Source: Enterococcus timonensis (GTDB taxonomy: Bacteria > Bacillota > Bacilli > Lactobacillales > Enterococcaceae). From it: a DNA stretch of 64,000 nucleotides. The DNA lies in contig NZ_FNVY01000004.1 in the NCBI RefSeq assembly GCF_900104595.1, forward strand, positions 558,001-622,000. Direction: 5' to 3'. Under the pieces are notes generated by a model. The model was not told where the DNA came from, made no database searches, and worked only from the letters and a program-made list of their open reading frames with translations. The position numbers were made by a program, and so were the translations under genes. Below, piece by piece: positions 35,314 through 44,655 of this stretch. Numbering within the stretch: position 1 is the stretch's first letter; each line of letters begins with the position of its first letter.

Positions 35314-36675
35314 GTGTTAGATAAGTTAAAAGGTTATTTTTCAGGAACAGATTTAAGTTACAAAGATGTGACCGCTTTATTGATTCCCGTCATTATTGAT
35401 CAATTTTTTCTCGTAAGTTTTAATTTTATCAATACCGCCATGATTTCCTCATCGGGTACAGCGGCAATTTCAGCGGTGAATATGGTAGGGACGCTAAATG
35501 TTTTTATGGTGCAGCTTTTTGCGGCCATGGGTCTTGGAGGAACCGTGTTAATTTCTCAAGCATATGGGCGAAAAGCTTGGCGAAAAATTTCGGAAAATTG
35601 TCTTGGGGCCATTTACGGGGCGTTTTTTATTGCTAGTTTATTGACGATTGTTGTTTTGGTTTTTCATAAACAAGTGTTAGGGTTATTGTTTGGCGATGCG
35701 GAACAAGCGGTGTTAAATAATGCAGAAATTTATTTGACAGGGATTTTGATTTCTTATCCAATGCAAGCAATTGTTGAAGGGACAAATGGGAGTCTGCGAG
35801 GGGTCGGCCGAACCCGCTCGTCTTTAAAATTATCACTACTAATGAATTCTATTTACATTGTCATGAATTTTATTTTTGTTTTCGGCTTACAACAAGGGGT
35901 TTTAGGTTTAGTTATTTCGCTAAATATTTCTCGATTTGCGGCGATGATTTTCGCTTTTGTGATGATTTACTTACATCGGGATATTTTTCATCTGCGCCTT
36001 CCCGATTTTCTCCACGTAAAATTACAAAATATTCTTCATGTTATTACCGTCAGTATTCCTTTTGCCGCCGAGACAATGTTTTTTAACGGCGGGAAAATTA
36101 TCGTTCAAACGCTGATTGTTTCACTAGGGACTAATGTGATTGCCACCAATGCCATCGGGACTAGCTGGGTCCAAATGTCAGAAATTATTCCAGCGGCGAT
36201 GCAAACCGCTCTTGTGCCAATTGTCGGCCAATGTATCGGGCGTAAAAATATTCAAGATGCGCGTAAATTAACAAAATCTTTTGTAATTGCCGGATCAGTT
36301 AGCTTACTAGCCACCGATTTACTAATGTTGCCATTTTTCCATTTAGGAATGAAATTATTTAATCCGCCAGCTGAGATTTTACCAAATATTTTTCAAATCA
36401 TTTTAATTGCGCTAGTTATGCATCCAATTACTTGGAGTATTAGTTTTATTTTGCCAAGTGCCTTGCGGGCGGCTGGAGATGCCAAATTTACAACCACGGT
36501 CAGTCTGATTTCTATGTGGGTCGTTCGAGTGGGAATTGGTTATTTAGTTGGGATTGTTTTAGGATTTGGCTTGCCGGGCATCTTTTTTGTTATGACTGTT
36601 GAGTGGGGCTTTAGAGGTTCGATTTTTCTCCTTCGTTACCGAGGGGATAAATGGCATCAAAAAGAGGTTTTGTAA
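35314..36675 (+). CDS. MATE family efflux transporter
   Basis: A 453-residue membrane protein with about twelve hydrophobic segments, starting with VTALLIPVIIDQFFLVSFNF. It belongs to the MATE family of cation-coupled drug/metabolite exporters: note the GLGGTVLISQAYG loop in the first half and the related VPIVGQCIGRK in the second. I choose GTG 35314 because a TATAAT -10 box lies at 35277-35282, downstream of the earlier in-frame ATG. Substrate unknown. Confidence 0.88.
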   Translation: MLDKLKGYFSGTDLSYKDVTALLIPVIIDQFFLVSFNFINTAMISSSGTAAISAVNMVGTLNVFMVQLFAAMGLGGTVLISQAYGRKAWRKISENCLGAIYGAFFIASLLTIVVLVFHKQVLGLLFGDAEQAVLNNAEIYLTGILISYPMQAIVEGTNGSLRGVGRTRSSLKLSLLMNSIYIVMNFIFVFGLQQGVLGLVISLNISRFAAMIFAFVMIYLHRDIFHLRLPDFLHVKLQNILHVITVSIPFAAETMFFNGGKIIVQTLIVSLGTNVIATNAIGTSWVQMSEIIPAAMQTALVPIVGQCIGRKNIQDARKLTKSFVIAGSVSLLATDLLMLPFFHLGMKLFNPPAEILPNIFQIILIALVMHPITWSISFILPSALRAAGDAKFTTTVSLISMWVVRVGIGYLVGIVLGFGLPGIFFVMTVEWGFRGSIFLLRYRGDKWHQKEVL

Positions 36676-36693
36676 ATCCTTTTGTCAAGATAT

Positions 36694-36727
36694 TAAAAAT
36701 CGTCAATTTTTACTGACGGTTTTTTTA
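36694..36727 (+). terminator. MATE gene terminator
   Basis: AAAATCGTCA pairs with TGACGGTTTT, followed by T. Confidence 0.85.
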
Positions 36728-36851
36728 TTTGCCACTCATTTTTACCCCAAACACGCTCTAGCATAACTTTTACTGTTCCTTCCGCTGTTTTTCAGCTATA
36801 ATAGGAACGAAGTGCGACTAGATGCACATTATTTTTTTTAAGGAGTGGCTC

Positions 36852-37379
36852 ATGTTTTCAAAATATCGCCCAACGTGGACGGTGGATGCTTTATATCATT
36901 TAGACACGGAAGAATTAGCACAACAGAAGATTAAAGGCGTTTTAGTTGATTTAGATAATACATTAATCGCTTGGAATAATCCTGACGGCACGCCAGAACT
37001 ACTCGCGTGGATTGCCGCGATGAAAGAAGCCGGGATTCCGGTGGTGGTCGTTAGCAATAATTCAGCGAAACGAGTGGATCATGCCATTGCACCATTTGGC
37101 TTAATGTATGTTTCTAGAGCGATGAAACCTTTTACCCGTGGACTAAAAAAAGCCCAACAAAAACTAAATATCCCTAATGAGAATCTCGTCATGGTGGGAG
37201 ATCAATTGATGACCGATATTAAAGCGGCCAATAGTTTTGGTATTCGTTCGATTTTAGTGAAACCATTAGTGGAAAGTGATGCTTGGAATACTAAAATCAA
37301 TCGCGCCCGCGAAAAAGTTGTCAAAAAAAATATTTTTCCAACAGGGATTACCTGGGAGAGGAAACTAATTAATGATTGA
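36852..37379 (+). CDS. yqeG: YqeG family HAD-superfamily phosphatase
   Basis: A 175-residue HAD IIIA phosphatase. The nucleophile motif is VLVDLDNTLIAW, motif II is VVSNNSAKRV and the acidic motif is MVGDQLMTDIKAA. ATG 36852 is preceded by AAGGAGTG. It is the first gene of the conserved yqeG-yqeH-yhbY-nadD-yqeK-rsfS-yqeM cluster and overlaps yqeH by eight bases. In vivo substrate unknown; the context points to ribosome or NAD metabolism. Confidence 0.92.
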   Translation: MFSKYRPTWTVDALYHLDTEELAQQKIKGVLVDLDNTLIAWNNPDGTPELLAWIAAMKEAGIPVVVVSNNSAKRVDHAIAPFGLMYVSRAMKPFTRGLKKAQQKLNIPNENLVMVGDQLMTDIKAANSFGIRSILVKPLVESDAWNTKINRAREKVVKKNIFPTGITWERKLIND

Positions 37380-38496
37380 AAATGAAGTAAATGAAATGGA
37401 AGAGGATTTATATTGTATCGGCTGTGGCGCTAAAATCCAAACAGAGGATAAAGAAGCATTAGGTTATACACCAAAAGCCGCGCTAGAAAAAGGATTAGAA
37501 AGTGGACAAATTTATTGCCAACGCTGTTTTCGCTTGCGCCATTACAATGAAATTGCCGACGTCGCTTTAACTGATGATGATTTTTTGAATTTATTAAATG
37601 CTTTAAATCAAACCGAGTCCTTAATTGTTAATGTGGTGGATATTTTTGATTTTAACGGATCAATTATTCCTGGTCTGCAACGCTTTGCCGGAAAAAATCC
37701 GATTCTTCTCGTGGGAAATAAAGTCGATCTTTTGCCAAAATCGACGAATTTAAATAAACTAAAATCTTGGCTCCTACAACAAGCACACGCTGCCGGATTG
37801 CGACCAGTGGATGTTTTATTAACGTCTAGTAAAAATGCTGAGACTATTACAAGCTTACTGAAAAAAATCGAACAATTGCGCCAGAAAAAAGATGTCTATG
37901 TGGTTGGTGTGACGAATGTCGGTAAATCCAGTTTGATTAATGCAATTATTTCTCAAACAGCTGGCGAAGAGAATGTGATTACTACTTCTCGTTTCCCGGG
38001 AACGACATTAGATAAAATTGAAATTCCGCTAGCAGATGGGCATTATCTCATTGACACGCCGGGAATTATTCACCGTCATCAAATGGCCCATTTACTTGAT
38101 GCTTCCGGGCTAAAAATGATTACACCACAAAAAGAAATTAAACCACGGACTTTCCAATTAAATGATGGGCAAACATTATTTTTTGCTGGACTGGCGCGTT
38201 TAGATATTTCTAGTAAAGAAAAAACCAATGCTACCGTTTATTTAGCTAATGATTTGTTAATTCATCGCCGGAAAACAGAAGGCGCAGATGAATTTTACCA
38301 ACAACATAAAGGTGGCTTGTTAACACCACCTATGACAGAAGATTTTCCAAAATTAGTTAGTCATGATTTTAAAGTTACGGAAAAAAGTGATATCGTCTTT
38401 AGCGGACTTGGTTTTGTCACCATTCATGAACCATGTTTAGTTCGCGCATTTGGTCCTGCGGGGATCGATGTTGTGATGCGAAAAGCGATTATTTAA
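37372..38496 (+). CDS. yqeH: Circularly permuted ribosome biogenesis GTPase YqeH
   Basis: A 374-residue GTPase for 30S assembly. The N-terminal zinc finger is CIGCGAKIQ with CQRCFRLRHYN. The GTPase motifs come in permuted order: G4 NKVDLLP precedes G1 GVTNVGKSSLIN and G3 DTPGI. A C-terminal RNA-binding region follows. ATG 37372 overlaps the yqeG stop, so it is translationally coupled. Confidence 0.96.
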   Translation: MIENEVNEMEEDLYCIGCGAKIQTEDKEALGYTPKAALEKGLESGQIYCQRCFRLRHYNEIADVALTDDDFLNLLNALNQTESLIVNVVDIFDFNGSIIPGLQRFAGKNPILLVGNKVDLLPKSTNLNKLKSWLLQQAHAAGLRPVDVLLTSSKNAETITSLLKKIEQLRQKKDVYVVGVTNVGKSSLINAIISQTAGEENVITTSRFPGTTLDKIEIPLADGHYLIDTPGIIHRHQMAHLLDASGLKMITPQKEIKPRTFQLNDGQTLFFAGLARLDISSKEKTNATVYLANDLLIHRRKTEGADEFYQQHKGGLLTPPMTEDFPKLVSHDFKVTEKSDIVFSGLGFVTIHEPCLVRAFGPAGIDVVMRKAII

Positions 38497-38506
38497 GGAG
38501 GATATT

Positions 38507-38818
38507 ATGGAATTAACTGGAAAACAAAAGCGGTATTTAAAAAGTGCCGCCCACCATTTGACGCCGATTTTTCAAGTGGGAAAAGCTGGCGTGAATGACG
38601 ATATGCTAAAAAATATCGATGAAGCACTCGTTAAAAGAGAATTATTTAAAATTTCCCTCTTGCAAAATACAGCCTTGACTACCGATGAAGTTGCCGAGAT
38701 TATTACTAAAGAAATCGATGCAACCGTGGTCCAAAAAATTGGTCGGGTCTTAGTTTTATTTAAAGTATCGCCACAAGAAAAATTTCGCAAAATTTCTAAT
38801 GAAATTAAAAATTTGTAA
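38507..38818 (+). CDS. yhbY: YhbY family RNA-binding protein
   Basis: A 103-residue CRM-domain protein: MELTGKQKRYLKSAAHHLTP at the start and the typical GKAGVNDDMLKNIDEAL. It binds pre-50S ribosomal RNA in homologues. ATG 38507 follows AAGGAGG, ten bases after yqeH, in the same operon. Confidence 0.95.
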   Translation: MELTGKQKRYLKSAAHHLTPIFQVGKAGVNDDMLKNIDEALVKRELFKISLLQNTALTTDEVAEIITKEIDATVVQKIGRVLVLFKVSPQEKFRKISNEIKNL

Positions 38819-38853
38819 CCAGTAGCAGGCCAGACAAAAAAGGGGGGGCTTAA

Positions 38854-39486
38854 ATGTACACAGAAACGAAATTAAAAACGACCGTAGCCCTTGAAAAGCC
38901 GAGGCATCAAGTGGGGCTTTTGGGTGGGAATTTTAATCCAGTCCATAATGGTCATTTAGTAGTAGCTCAAGCTGTTTTAGAAACATTGGGCTTGGAGCGA
39001 ATTGATTTTTTGCCGAGTTTTTTACCCCCGCATGTGGATGTGAAAAAAACCATCGCCGCCACAAATCGTCTGGAAATGTTGGATTTGGCCACTAGAGACA
39101 ATCCGAATTTTACCATTGAAGATGTTGAGATTCAGCGTCTTGGAAAATCTTACACGATTGATACGATGCGCCAGTTAAATGCCAGCCATCCTGATACGGA
39201 TTATTATTTTATTATCGGTGGCGATATGGTGGAATATTTGCCCAAATGGAAAGATATTGATGAGTTAATGACAATTGTTCGTTTCGTTGGTGTGAATCGT
39301 CCCCATTATGAACGATTGTCGCCTTATCCGATTATTTATGTGGATGTGCCGCAATTGGAAATTTCTTCTTCATTGATCCGAAAAAAAATTCAATTGGGCC
39401 AGTCCATTCGCTACTTGTTGCCTGATTCTGTGGTACACTATATTCAGAAAGAAGAGCTATATAAAGATGACCGAAATTTCTTATAA
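38854..39486 (+). CDS. nadD: Nicotinate-nucleotide adenylyltransferase
   Basis: A 210-residue NAD biosynthesis enzyme joining NaMN and ATP to form NaAD. The nucleotidyltransferase signature is GGNFNPVHNGHLVVA and the C-terminal motif is ISSSLIRKKI. The N-terminus is ~20 residues longer than the usual start (LLGGNFNP). ATG 38854 follows a G-rich site (GGGGGGG). It overlaps yqeK by 20 bases, so the two are coupled. Confidence 0.95.
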   Translation: MYTETKLKTTVALEKPRHQVGLLGGNFNPVHNGHLVVAQAVLETLGLERIDFLPSFLPPHVDVKKTIAATNRLEMLDLATRDNPNFTIEDVEIQRLGKSYTIDTMRQLNASHPDTDYYFIIGGDMVEYLPKWKDIDELMTIVRFVGVNRPHYERLSPYPIIYVDVPQLEISSSLIRKKIQLGQSIRYLLPDSVVHYIQKEELYKDDRNFL

Positions 39487-40054
39487 ACGATTCGGACTGG
39501 ATCGGACAGAACTTTTAAAAAAAATTCAACAAGCCATGTCGGAAAAAAGATTTCAACATGTGTTAGGCGTGGAACAAGCTTGCATTGAGCTTGCGGAGCG
39601 TTTTGATGGCGATGTTGAAAAATCTGGACTAGCTGGTTTGACCCATGATTATGCTAAGGAACGACCCGATAGTGATTTTATTAAAATCATTGGACAAAAA
39701 AATTTAGATCCCCAGCTTTTAAACTGGGGAAACGCCATCTGGCACGGAGTAGTGGGTGCTTACATTGTTGAAGATGAATTAGGCATAACCGATGCCGAAA
39801 TTTTAGAAGCGATTCAGCTACATACTTCAGGAAAAGCCCAGATGTCAAAACTCGCTAAAATTTTATATGTGGGTGATTATATTGAAGCGGGGCGAAATTT
39901 TCCCGGAGTCCATGAGGCTAGAGAAGCTGCTAAAAAATCATTAGATGATGGCGTGGCTTTTGAAGCACTACATGTTTTAACTTATTTAACGCAACAACGA
40001 AAAAAAATCTATCCACTTAGTTTAGAAACGTATAACAACTATGTGGGACAATAA
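39467..40054 (+). CDS. yqeK: YqeK family HD-domain hydrolase
   Basis: A 195-residue HD-domain phosphohydrolase, with His in HVLGVEQACIELAERF, the HD pair in GLTHDYAKERP, and further ligands in IWHGVVGAYIVEDEL. Family members hydrolyse symmetric Ap4A to ADP. It overlaps nadD and precedes rsfS. Confidence 0.93.
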   Translation: MTEISYKRFGLDRTELLKKIQQAMSEKRFQHVLGVEQACIELAERFDGDVEKSGLAGLTHDYAKERPDSDFIKIIGQKNLDPQLLNWGNAIWHGVVGAYIVEDELGITDAEILEAIQLHTSGKAQMSKLAKILYVGDYIEAGRNFPGVHEAREAAKKSLDDGVAFEALHVLTYLTQQRKKIYPLSLETYNNYVGQ

Positions 40055-40069
40055 TTTTTAGGAGGATTT

Positions 40070-40438
40070 ATGACCGAGATTTCTAGTGAACAAATTTTAC
40101 AAACAGCTGTTAAGGCAATTGATGATAAACGTGGGGAAGATATTGTGGCCCTTGATGTGCGGGACGTGTCCTTATTGGCGGATTATTTTTTAATTGCCAA
40201 TGGTTCTTCGGAACGACAAATGAACGCCATTGCTGAAAATGTGGTTGACCAAGTGGGTGAATTAGGCCACACAGTTAAACGCGTAGAAGGTAAAGCTGGC
40301 GGCAAATGGATTTTAATTGATTTAGGCGATGTTATCGTCCATATTTTCTCAAAAGCCGAACGCGAATTTTATAATTTAGAAAAATTATGGTCCGATGCGC
40401 CCATGGTCAATATTGATGCGTATTTAGGAGTGGAATAA
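40070..40438 (+). CDS. rsfS: Ribosomal silencing factor RsfS
   Basis: A 122-residue protein that binds uL14 and blocks subunit joining when nutrients are low. Family segments are DVSLLADYFLIANGSSERQM and GKAGGKWILIDLGDVIVHIF with REFYNLEKLW. ATG follows TAGGAGG. It touches the next gene (TAAATG). Confidence 0.96.
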   Translation: MTEISSEQILQTAVKAIDDKRGEDIVALDVRDVSLLADYFLIANGSSERQMNAIAENVVDQVGELGHTVKRVEGKAGGKWILIDLGDVIVHIFSKAEREFYNLEKLWSDAPMVNIDAYLGVE

Positions 40439-41173
40439 ATGAATTACGAAACCTTTGCGGCCGTTTATGATTCTGTGATGGACGATAGTTTGTATCCGCA
40501 ATGGCTCGATTTTACGAAAAGACATTTAAATGAAAATGTCCAGACGATTTTAGAATTGGCCTGTGGAACCGGAGATTTGGCCATCTTACTGGCGCAAAAT
40601 AATTATCAAGTGACAGGTTTAGACTTATCCAATGAAATGTTAACGATAGCTGACCGGAAAGCTTTTGACGCAGATTGCCAAATGCAATTTTTGCAAGGGG
40701 ATATGCGGGATTTAAAAGACGTTGGCGCTTTTGATGCGGTGACGTGCTTTTCTGATTCTCTTTGTTATTTGTCGGATGAACCAGATATGCAGTTAACTTT
40801 TGATGAAGTATTTTCCGTTTTAAATGACGGCGGAACCTTTATCTTTGACGTCCATTCAGTTAAGCAAATCGAAGAAGGATTTAAAGATTATAGTTTCCAC
40901 GATCAAACAGAGGAATTTGCTTTTTTATGGGATAGTTATCCCGGACTTGTCCCTCATTCAGTGGAACATTTTCTGACTTTTTTTGTGCAAGAAAATGGCG
41001 AAACTTTTATTCGTCATGATGAATTGCATCAAGAACGGACGTATCCGGTGGCAGATTTTCTGCGGATGTTAGAAAATGCTGGATTTACTAAAGTGGAAGT
41101 ATTTGGCGATTTTACCGATGAGGCGCCAACAAAAGAATGCAAACGAGTCTTTTTCGTGGCTCACAAAGATTAG
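40439..41173 (+). CDS. YqeM-type SAM-dependent methyltransferase
   Basis: A 244-residue class I methyltransferase: ILELACGTGDLAILLAQNNY is motif I with the SAM loop, followed by GLDLSNEMLTIA and FDAVTCFSDSLCYL. It is the conserved last member of the yqeG-rsfS operon; target unknown. A short terminator-like hairpin begins at its stop codon. Confidence 0.88.
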   Translation: MNYETFAAVYDSVMDDSLYPQWLDFTKRHLNENVQTILELACGTGDLAILLAQNNYQVTGLDLSNEMLTIADRKAFDADCQMQFLQGDMRDLKDVGAFDAVTCFSDSLCYLSDEPDMQLTFDEVFSVLNDGGTFIFDVHSVKQIEEGFKDYSFHDQTEEFAFLWDSYPGLVPHSVEHFLTFFVQENGETFIRHDELHQERTYPVADFLRMLENAGFTKVEVFGDFTDEAPTKECKRVFFVAHKD

Positions 41174-41192
41174 ACGGCAACGTCTTTTTTTT
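41172..41192 (+). terminator. Short terminator/attenuator at the yqeM stop codon
   Basis: AGACG-GCAA-CGTCT and a run of eight T. The stem is only 5 bp, so it may only partly reduce readthrough into tmcAL, whose start lies 15 bp later. Confidence 0.6.
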
Positions 41193-41207
41193 GTAGAAAG
41201 GATAAAA

Positions 41208-42353
41208 ATGAAAGCAGTGGGCGTAATAGGTGAGTATAACCCATTTCATTTAGGACATGAATACCAATTGCAAGAGGCAAAAAAATTAGCCCAAGCCGAT
41301 GTGGTCGTTGGGGTGATGAGTGGGAATTGGCTCCAACGAGGTGAACCGGCCATCATTGATAAATGGACGCGGGCAGAAATTGCTTTAGCTCATGGTTGTG
41401 ATTTAGTAATTGAACTGCCGGTTCATTATGCCGTTCAGAGCGCCGATTTTTTTGCCAAAGGAGCGATCACTTTAATGAATGCTCTGCAAGTGGATGCTTT
41501 GAGTTTTGGCAGCGATTTGCCTAATTTTGATTATCAAGCGTTTGGTGCCAAATATTTAGTGCTTGAAGATAAGTTAGCTATTGAATTTCAAAAAGCAGGT
41601 CAAACCGGCGTAAATTATCCGACCCAGATGCGGCAAATTTATGAAAAATTTGATTTGGCTTATTTTGATGCCAATACCCCCAATCATTTACTCGCTTTAA
41701 GTTATGCTAAAGAAGTCGCTAAGCAAAATCCCAAGATGGATTTGATTGCAGTCAATCGAGTCGGGCAAGGATATCACGAAATAGAAATGAAAAAAATTTT
41801 TGCTTCGGCGACGGCGATTAGAGCTAGTGCGCTTGCTGAAAATTACGAGGCCATAAAGTCATTTGTGCCAAAAGAAACGGCGGATCAATTAAAGAAAAAT
41901 CAAAATCTTAGTTGGGAGGATTTTTTCCCGCTTTTACAATATCAGTTAACGGCAAGTTCGCCAGAACAATTGACTAAAATTTATCAAATGACTGAAGGAC
42001 TGGAACATTATGTAAAAAAAGGACGGGCAGTAAAAAGTTTTGCAGAATTAATGGCGATACTTAAAACGAAGCGTTATAGTTATGGCCGCTTGTCGCGCTT
42101 GCTTTGTGCTGTGTTACTACAAATAACGAAAGAAGATATTTTACAACAAGAAGATTTTTTGCAAGTCTTAGCTTTTAACAAAACAGGACAAAGTTACCTC
42201 AAACAAATAAAAAAAGAGTTGACTTTGCCACTAATCGTTAAACCATCTAAGCAGCAAAAAAATCTATTGGCGCTAAATCAGCGCTCGGATGCTATTTATC
42301 AACTGCAAAATGGTCATGAGCAAGTTGCCGGAAGATTTCCTGTGCAAAAATAG
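41208..42353 (+). CDS. tmcAL: tRNA(Met) cytidine acetate ligase TmcAL (YlbM)
   Basis: A 381-residue enzyme that uses ATP and acetate to acetylate the wobble cytidine of elongator tRNA-Met. The nucleotidyltransferase-like start is VGVIGEYNPFHLGHEYQL, with VGVMSGNWLQRGEPAI and FASATAIRAS further on. ATG 41208 follows AAAGGAT; an earlier in-frame codon would lie inside yqeM. Confidence 0.95.
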   Translation: MKAVGVIGEYNPFHLGHEYQLQEAKKLAQADVVVGVMSGNWLQRGEPAIIDKWTRAEIALAHGCDLVIELPVHYAVQSADFFAKGAITLMNALQVDALSFGSDLPNFDYQAFGAKYLVLEDKLAIEFQKAGQTGVNYPTQMRQIYEKFDLAYFDANTPNHLLALSYAKEVAKQNPKMDLIAVNRVGQGYHEIEMKKIFASATAIRASALAENYEAIKSFVPKETADQLKKNQNLSWEDFFPLLQYQLTASSPEQLTKIYQMTEGLEHYVKKGRAVKSFAELMAILKTKRYSYGRLSRLLCAVLLQITKEDILQQEDFLQVLAFNKTGQSYLKQIKKELTLPLIVKPSKQQKNLLALNQRSDAIYQLQNGHEQVAGRFPVQK

Positions 42354-42448
42354 TTGGAAAATTGGCAAGAAAATTTAAAAAAACTTTGCAAACAAGTGGG
42401 CAATCTGTATAATCAAAGGTGGATTTAATTTGAAAGGGAAGTGAAATT

Positions 42449-43171
42449 GTGGGACGTAAGTGGTTCAATATTAAAGATAAAAAAGCAGCTAAAGATAAAA
42501 GTAATTCGCGAGTTTACGCAAAATTCGGCGTGGAAATTTATATGGCGGCTAAATCAGGGGATCCAGATCCTACGACGAATCAAAAACTTCATTTTGTGAT
42601 TGAAAAGGCCAAAACGTATAATGTGCCGAAACATATTATTGATCGGGCGATTGAAAAAGCAAAGGGCGCTGGCGATGAGCAGTTCCAAGAATTGCGTTAT
42701 GAAGGATTTGGGCCGAATGGTTCCATGATTATTGTTGATGCAGTGACGAATAATGTCAATCGTACGGCAAGTGATATTCGTGCAGCTTACAGTAAAAATG
42801 GCGGCAATATGGGTGTGACGGGTTCGGTGAGCTACTTGTTTGATAATACGGCAATTATCGGTTTACCTAATGGCGATCCAGATGAAATTTTAGAAATTTT
42901 AATGGAAGCAGATCTGGATGTTAAAGATGTGCTAGAAGAAGACGGCCACGTAATTATTTACGGCGAGCCTAATGAATTTTATGCGTTACAAGAAGCATTG
43001 AAAGAAAAAGGCTATACGGAATTTACTTTAGGGGAAATTCAAATGATTCCGCAAAATGAAGTGACTTTAACCGGCGATGATCTAGAAAAATTCGAAAAAT
43101 TAATTGATGTTTTAGAAGACAACGAAGATGTACAAGAAATTTATCATAACGTCAATTTAGACGAAGAATAA
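42449..43171 (+). CDS. yebC: YebC/PmpR family transcription/translation regulator
   Basis: A 240-residue YebC-family protein, beginning [20 protein letters not shown] and with [14 protein letters not shown]. The start is GTG after AAAGGGAAGTG. The [14 protein letters not shown] opening resembles the YeeN-type branch rather than the classical AGHSKWANI start. Related proteins act as DNA-binding regulators or help translation of proline stretches. Confidence 0.92.
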   Translation: MGRKWFNIKDKKAAKDKSNSRVYAKFGVEIYMAAKSGDPDPTTNQKLHFVIEKAKTYNVPKHIIDRAIEKAKGAGDEQFQELRYEGFGPNGSMIIVDAVTNNVNRTASDIRAAYSKNGGNMGVTGSVSYLFDNTAIIGLPNGDPDEILEILMEADLDVKDVLEEDGHVIIYGEPNEFYALQEALKEKGYTEFTLGEIQMIPQNEVTLTGDDLEKFEKLIDVLEDNEDVQEIYHNVNLDEE

Positions 43172-43180
43172 ACAATAATT

Positions 43181-43212
43181 AAAAAAAGCTAAGCGGCTGC
43201 TTAGCTTTTTTG
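43181..43212. terminator. Bidirectional terminator containing a stop codon
   Basis: AAAAAAGCTAAGC and GCTTAGCTTTTTT form a near-perfect palindrome with a GGCT loop and A/T tracts on both sides. The minus-strand stop codon of the FeoB-associated protein lies inside its right arm. Confidence 0.88.
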
Positions 43213-43335
43213 TGTTTTATCGCCAGTGGCGCAATTTTTTCCAGCACCACAGCCGCAATCTTTTTTCTTAAAACGAAATTTCAACGCTAGCGTGATAGCG
43301 ACAATGATGACGATTGCTAAAATTATTGTGGACAC
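43201..43335 (-). CDS. FeoB-associated Cys-rich membrane protein
   Basis: A 44-residue protein starting at GTG after AAGGAA: a single membrane helix (STIILAIVIIVAITLALKF), a basic stretch (RFKKK) and a Cys-rich tail (DCGCGAGKNCATGD). This is the pattern of the small proteins annotated with FeoB iron transporters. No feoB lies next to it in this window, so its role in iron uptake here is inference. Confidence 0.8.
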   Translation of the reverse strand: MSTIILAIVIIVAITLALKFRFKKKDCGCGAGKNCATGDKTQKS

Positions 43336-43515
43336 GAATTTCCTTCTTTCTTGATTTCATTTTTAGTGTAACATAAAAAACTTTTTGGCGATTTTTTTTC
43401 TTTGCTAATACACAAAACAGGTGACAAGACAACAAGTGAAAAAAATCATTAGAATAAATAGTACAGATTAAAAACAGATGGCGCTAAAAAATATTATTTT
43501 TCAAGAGGAAAACTC

Positions 43516-43544
43516 TTGCTTTTTTGTCGAAAGAAAGGCACAAT
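43516..43544 (+). promoter_or_regulatory. Candidate lplA promoter
   Basis: TTGCTT (43516-43521), a 17-bp spacer and CACAAT (43539-43544), about 80 bp before lplA. No T-box or S-box leader is visible in 43336-43626. Confidence 0.45.
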
Positions 43545-43626
43545 GGTAACGAAATAGAAATTATACAAAAAAGAATAAACGAAAATAAATAAATGGAAAA
43601 CAAAGACAGAAGGAGTGGCTGTTACA

Positions 43627-44655
43627 ATGTATTTTTATCGTTTGCCTAGTCGAGATATTCGAGTCAACTTAGCAACGGAACAATATTTGATGAACAATAA
43701 AGATTTCGATGAACCACTGGTGCTTTTTTATATTCAAGAGCCGTGTATTATTATTGGCCGCAATCAAAATCCGCTGGAGGAAATGAATCTTGAATTTGTT
43801 AAAAAACAAGGAATTACTTTAACGCGGCGTCTTTCGGGTGGTGGTGCGGTTTATGATGATCTGGGAAATGTTAGCTTTAGCTTTGTAGTTAAAAAAAATG
43901 ATCAAACATTTGGCGATTTTAAATCTTTTACAGCACCCATTGTCACAGCGATTCAAGAAATGGGGGCAGTCGGTGCCAATGTTTCTGGGCGTAATGATTT
44001 AATGATTGATGGCAAGAAATTTTCCGGTAACGCTATGTACACAAAAGAAGGTAAAACATTTTCCCACGGCACGTTGATGTTTGATGTCAATCTAGATGTT
44101 TTACCGCAAGCTTTAACTGTCGCTCAAGATAAAATTCTTTCAAAAGGAACCAAATCAGTTCGCAGTCATGTGACGAATTTGCGCCCTTATTTATCAGCAG
44201 AATTCCAAAAATTTTCCACCGAAGAGTTTCGTGATGCGTTACTGATGCGCTTGTTAGCAGTTGATGATTTAAAAAAAGCAGCCCACAAAGAACTCGTCTT
44301 AAATGCCGATGATGAAAAAGCAATTGCTCAATTAGTTGAAGAAATTTATGGCAACGATCAATGGATTTACGGCGCGGCTCCTGAATTTACGATAAAAAAA
44401 CGCCGGCGGATTCCCGCAGTGGGAATTATTGATGCCCGCTTAGAAATCGTTCATGGAAAAATTGAACAAATGCAATTTTTTGGTGATTTCTTTGGCGAAA
44501 AGCCCGTCGAACAACTAGCGGAATTATTAAAAGGAACTACTTTTAGTCGTCAGGCTATTAAGGAACGGATAGAGGCAGTTGACGTGGGAGATTATTTCAC
44601 CCACTTAACCAATGAGCAACTGGTGGAAATTTTAGGTGAGGATTTACATGATTGA
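43627..44655 (+). CDS. lplA: Lipoate-protein ligase A
   Basis: A 342-residue ligase that activates lipoate with ATP and attaches it to 2-oxoacid dehydrogenase E2 or GcvH lysines. It has the lipoate-binding RRLSGGGAVYDD segment and the catalytic Lys region GRNDLMIDGKKFSGNAM, plus a C-terminal accessory domain. I choose ATG 43627, nine bases after AAGGAGTG. Its 3' end overlaps the ABC ATPase gene by eight bases, so the two are translationally coupled. Confidence 0.95.
   Translation: MYFYRLPSRDIRVNLATEQYLMNNKDFDEPLVLFYIQEPCIIIGRNQNPLEEMNLEFVKKQGITLTRRLSGGGAVYDDLGNVSFSFVVKKNDQTFGDFKSFTAPIVTAIQEMGAVGANVSGRNDLMIDGKKFSGNAMYTKEGKTFSHGTLMFDVNLDVLPQALTVAQDKILSKGTKSVRSHVTNLRPYLSAEFQKFSTEEFRDALLMRLLAVDDLKKAAHKELVLNADDEKAIAQLVEEIYGNDQWIYGAAPEFTIKKRRRIPAVGIIDARLEIVHGKIEQMQFFGDFFGEKPVEQLAELLKGTTFSRQAIKERIEAVDVGDYFTHLTNEQLVEILGEDLHD

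Noticed and set aside
43336-43626. S-box or T-box riboswitch for the MetNIQ-like operon
   Set aside because: No conserved T-box sequence, SAM-binding core or terminator/antiterminator pair was seen before lplA.
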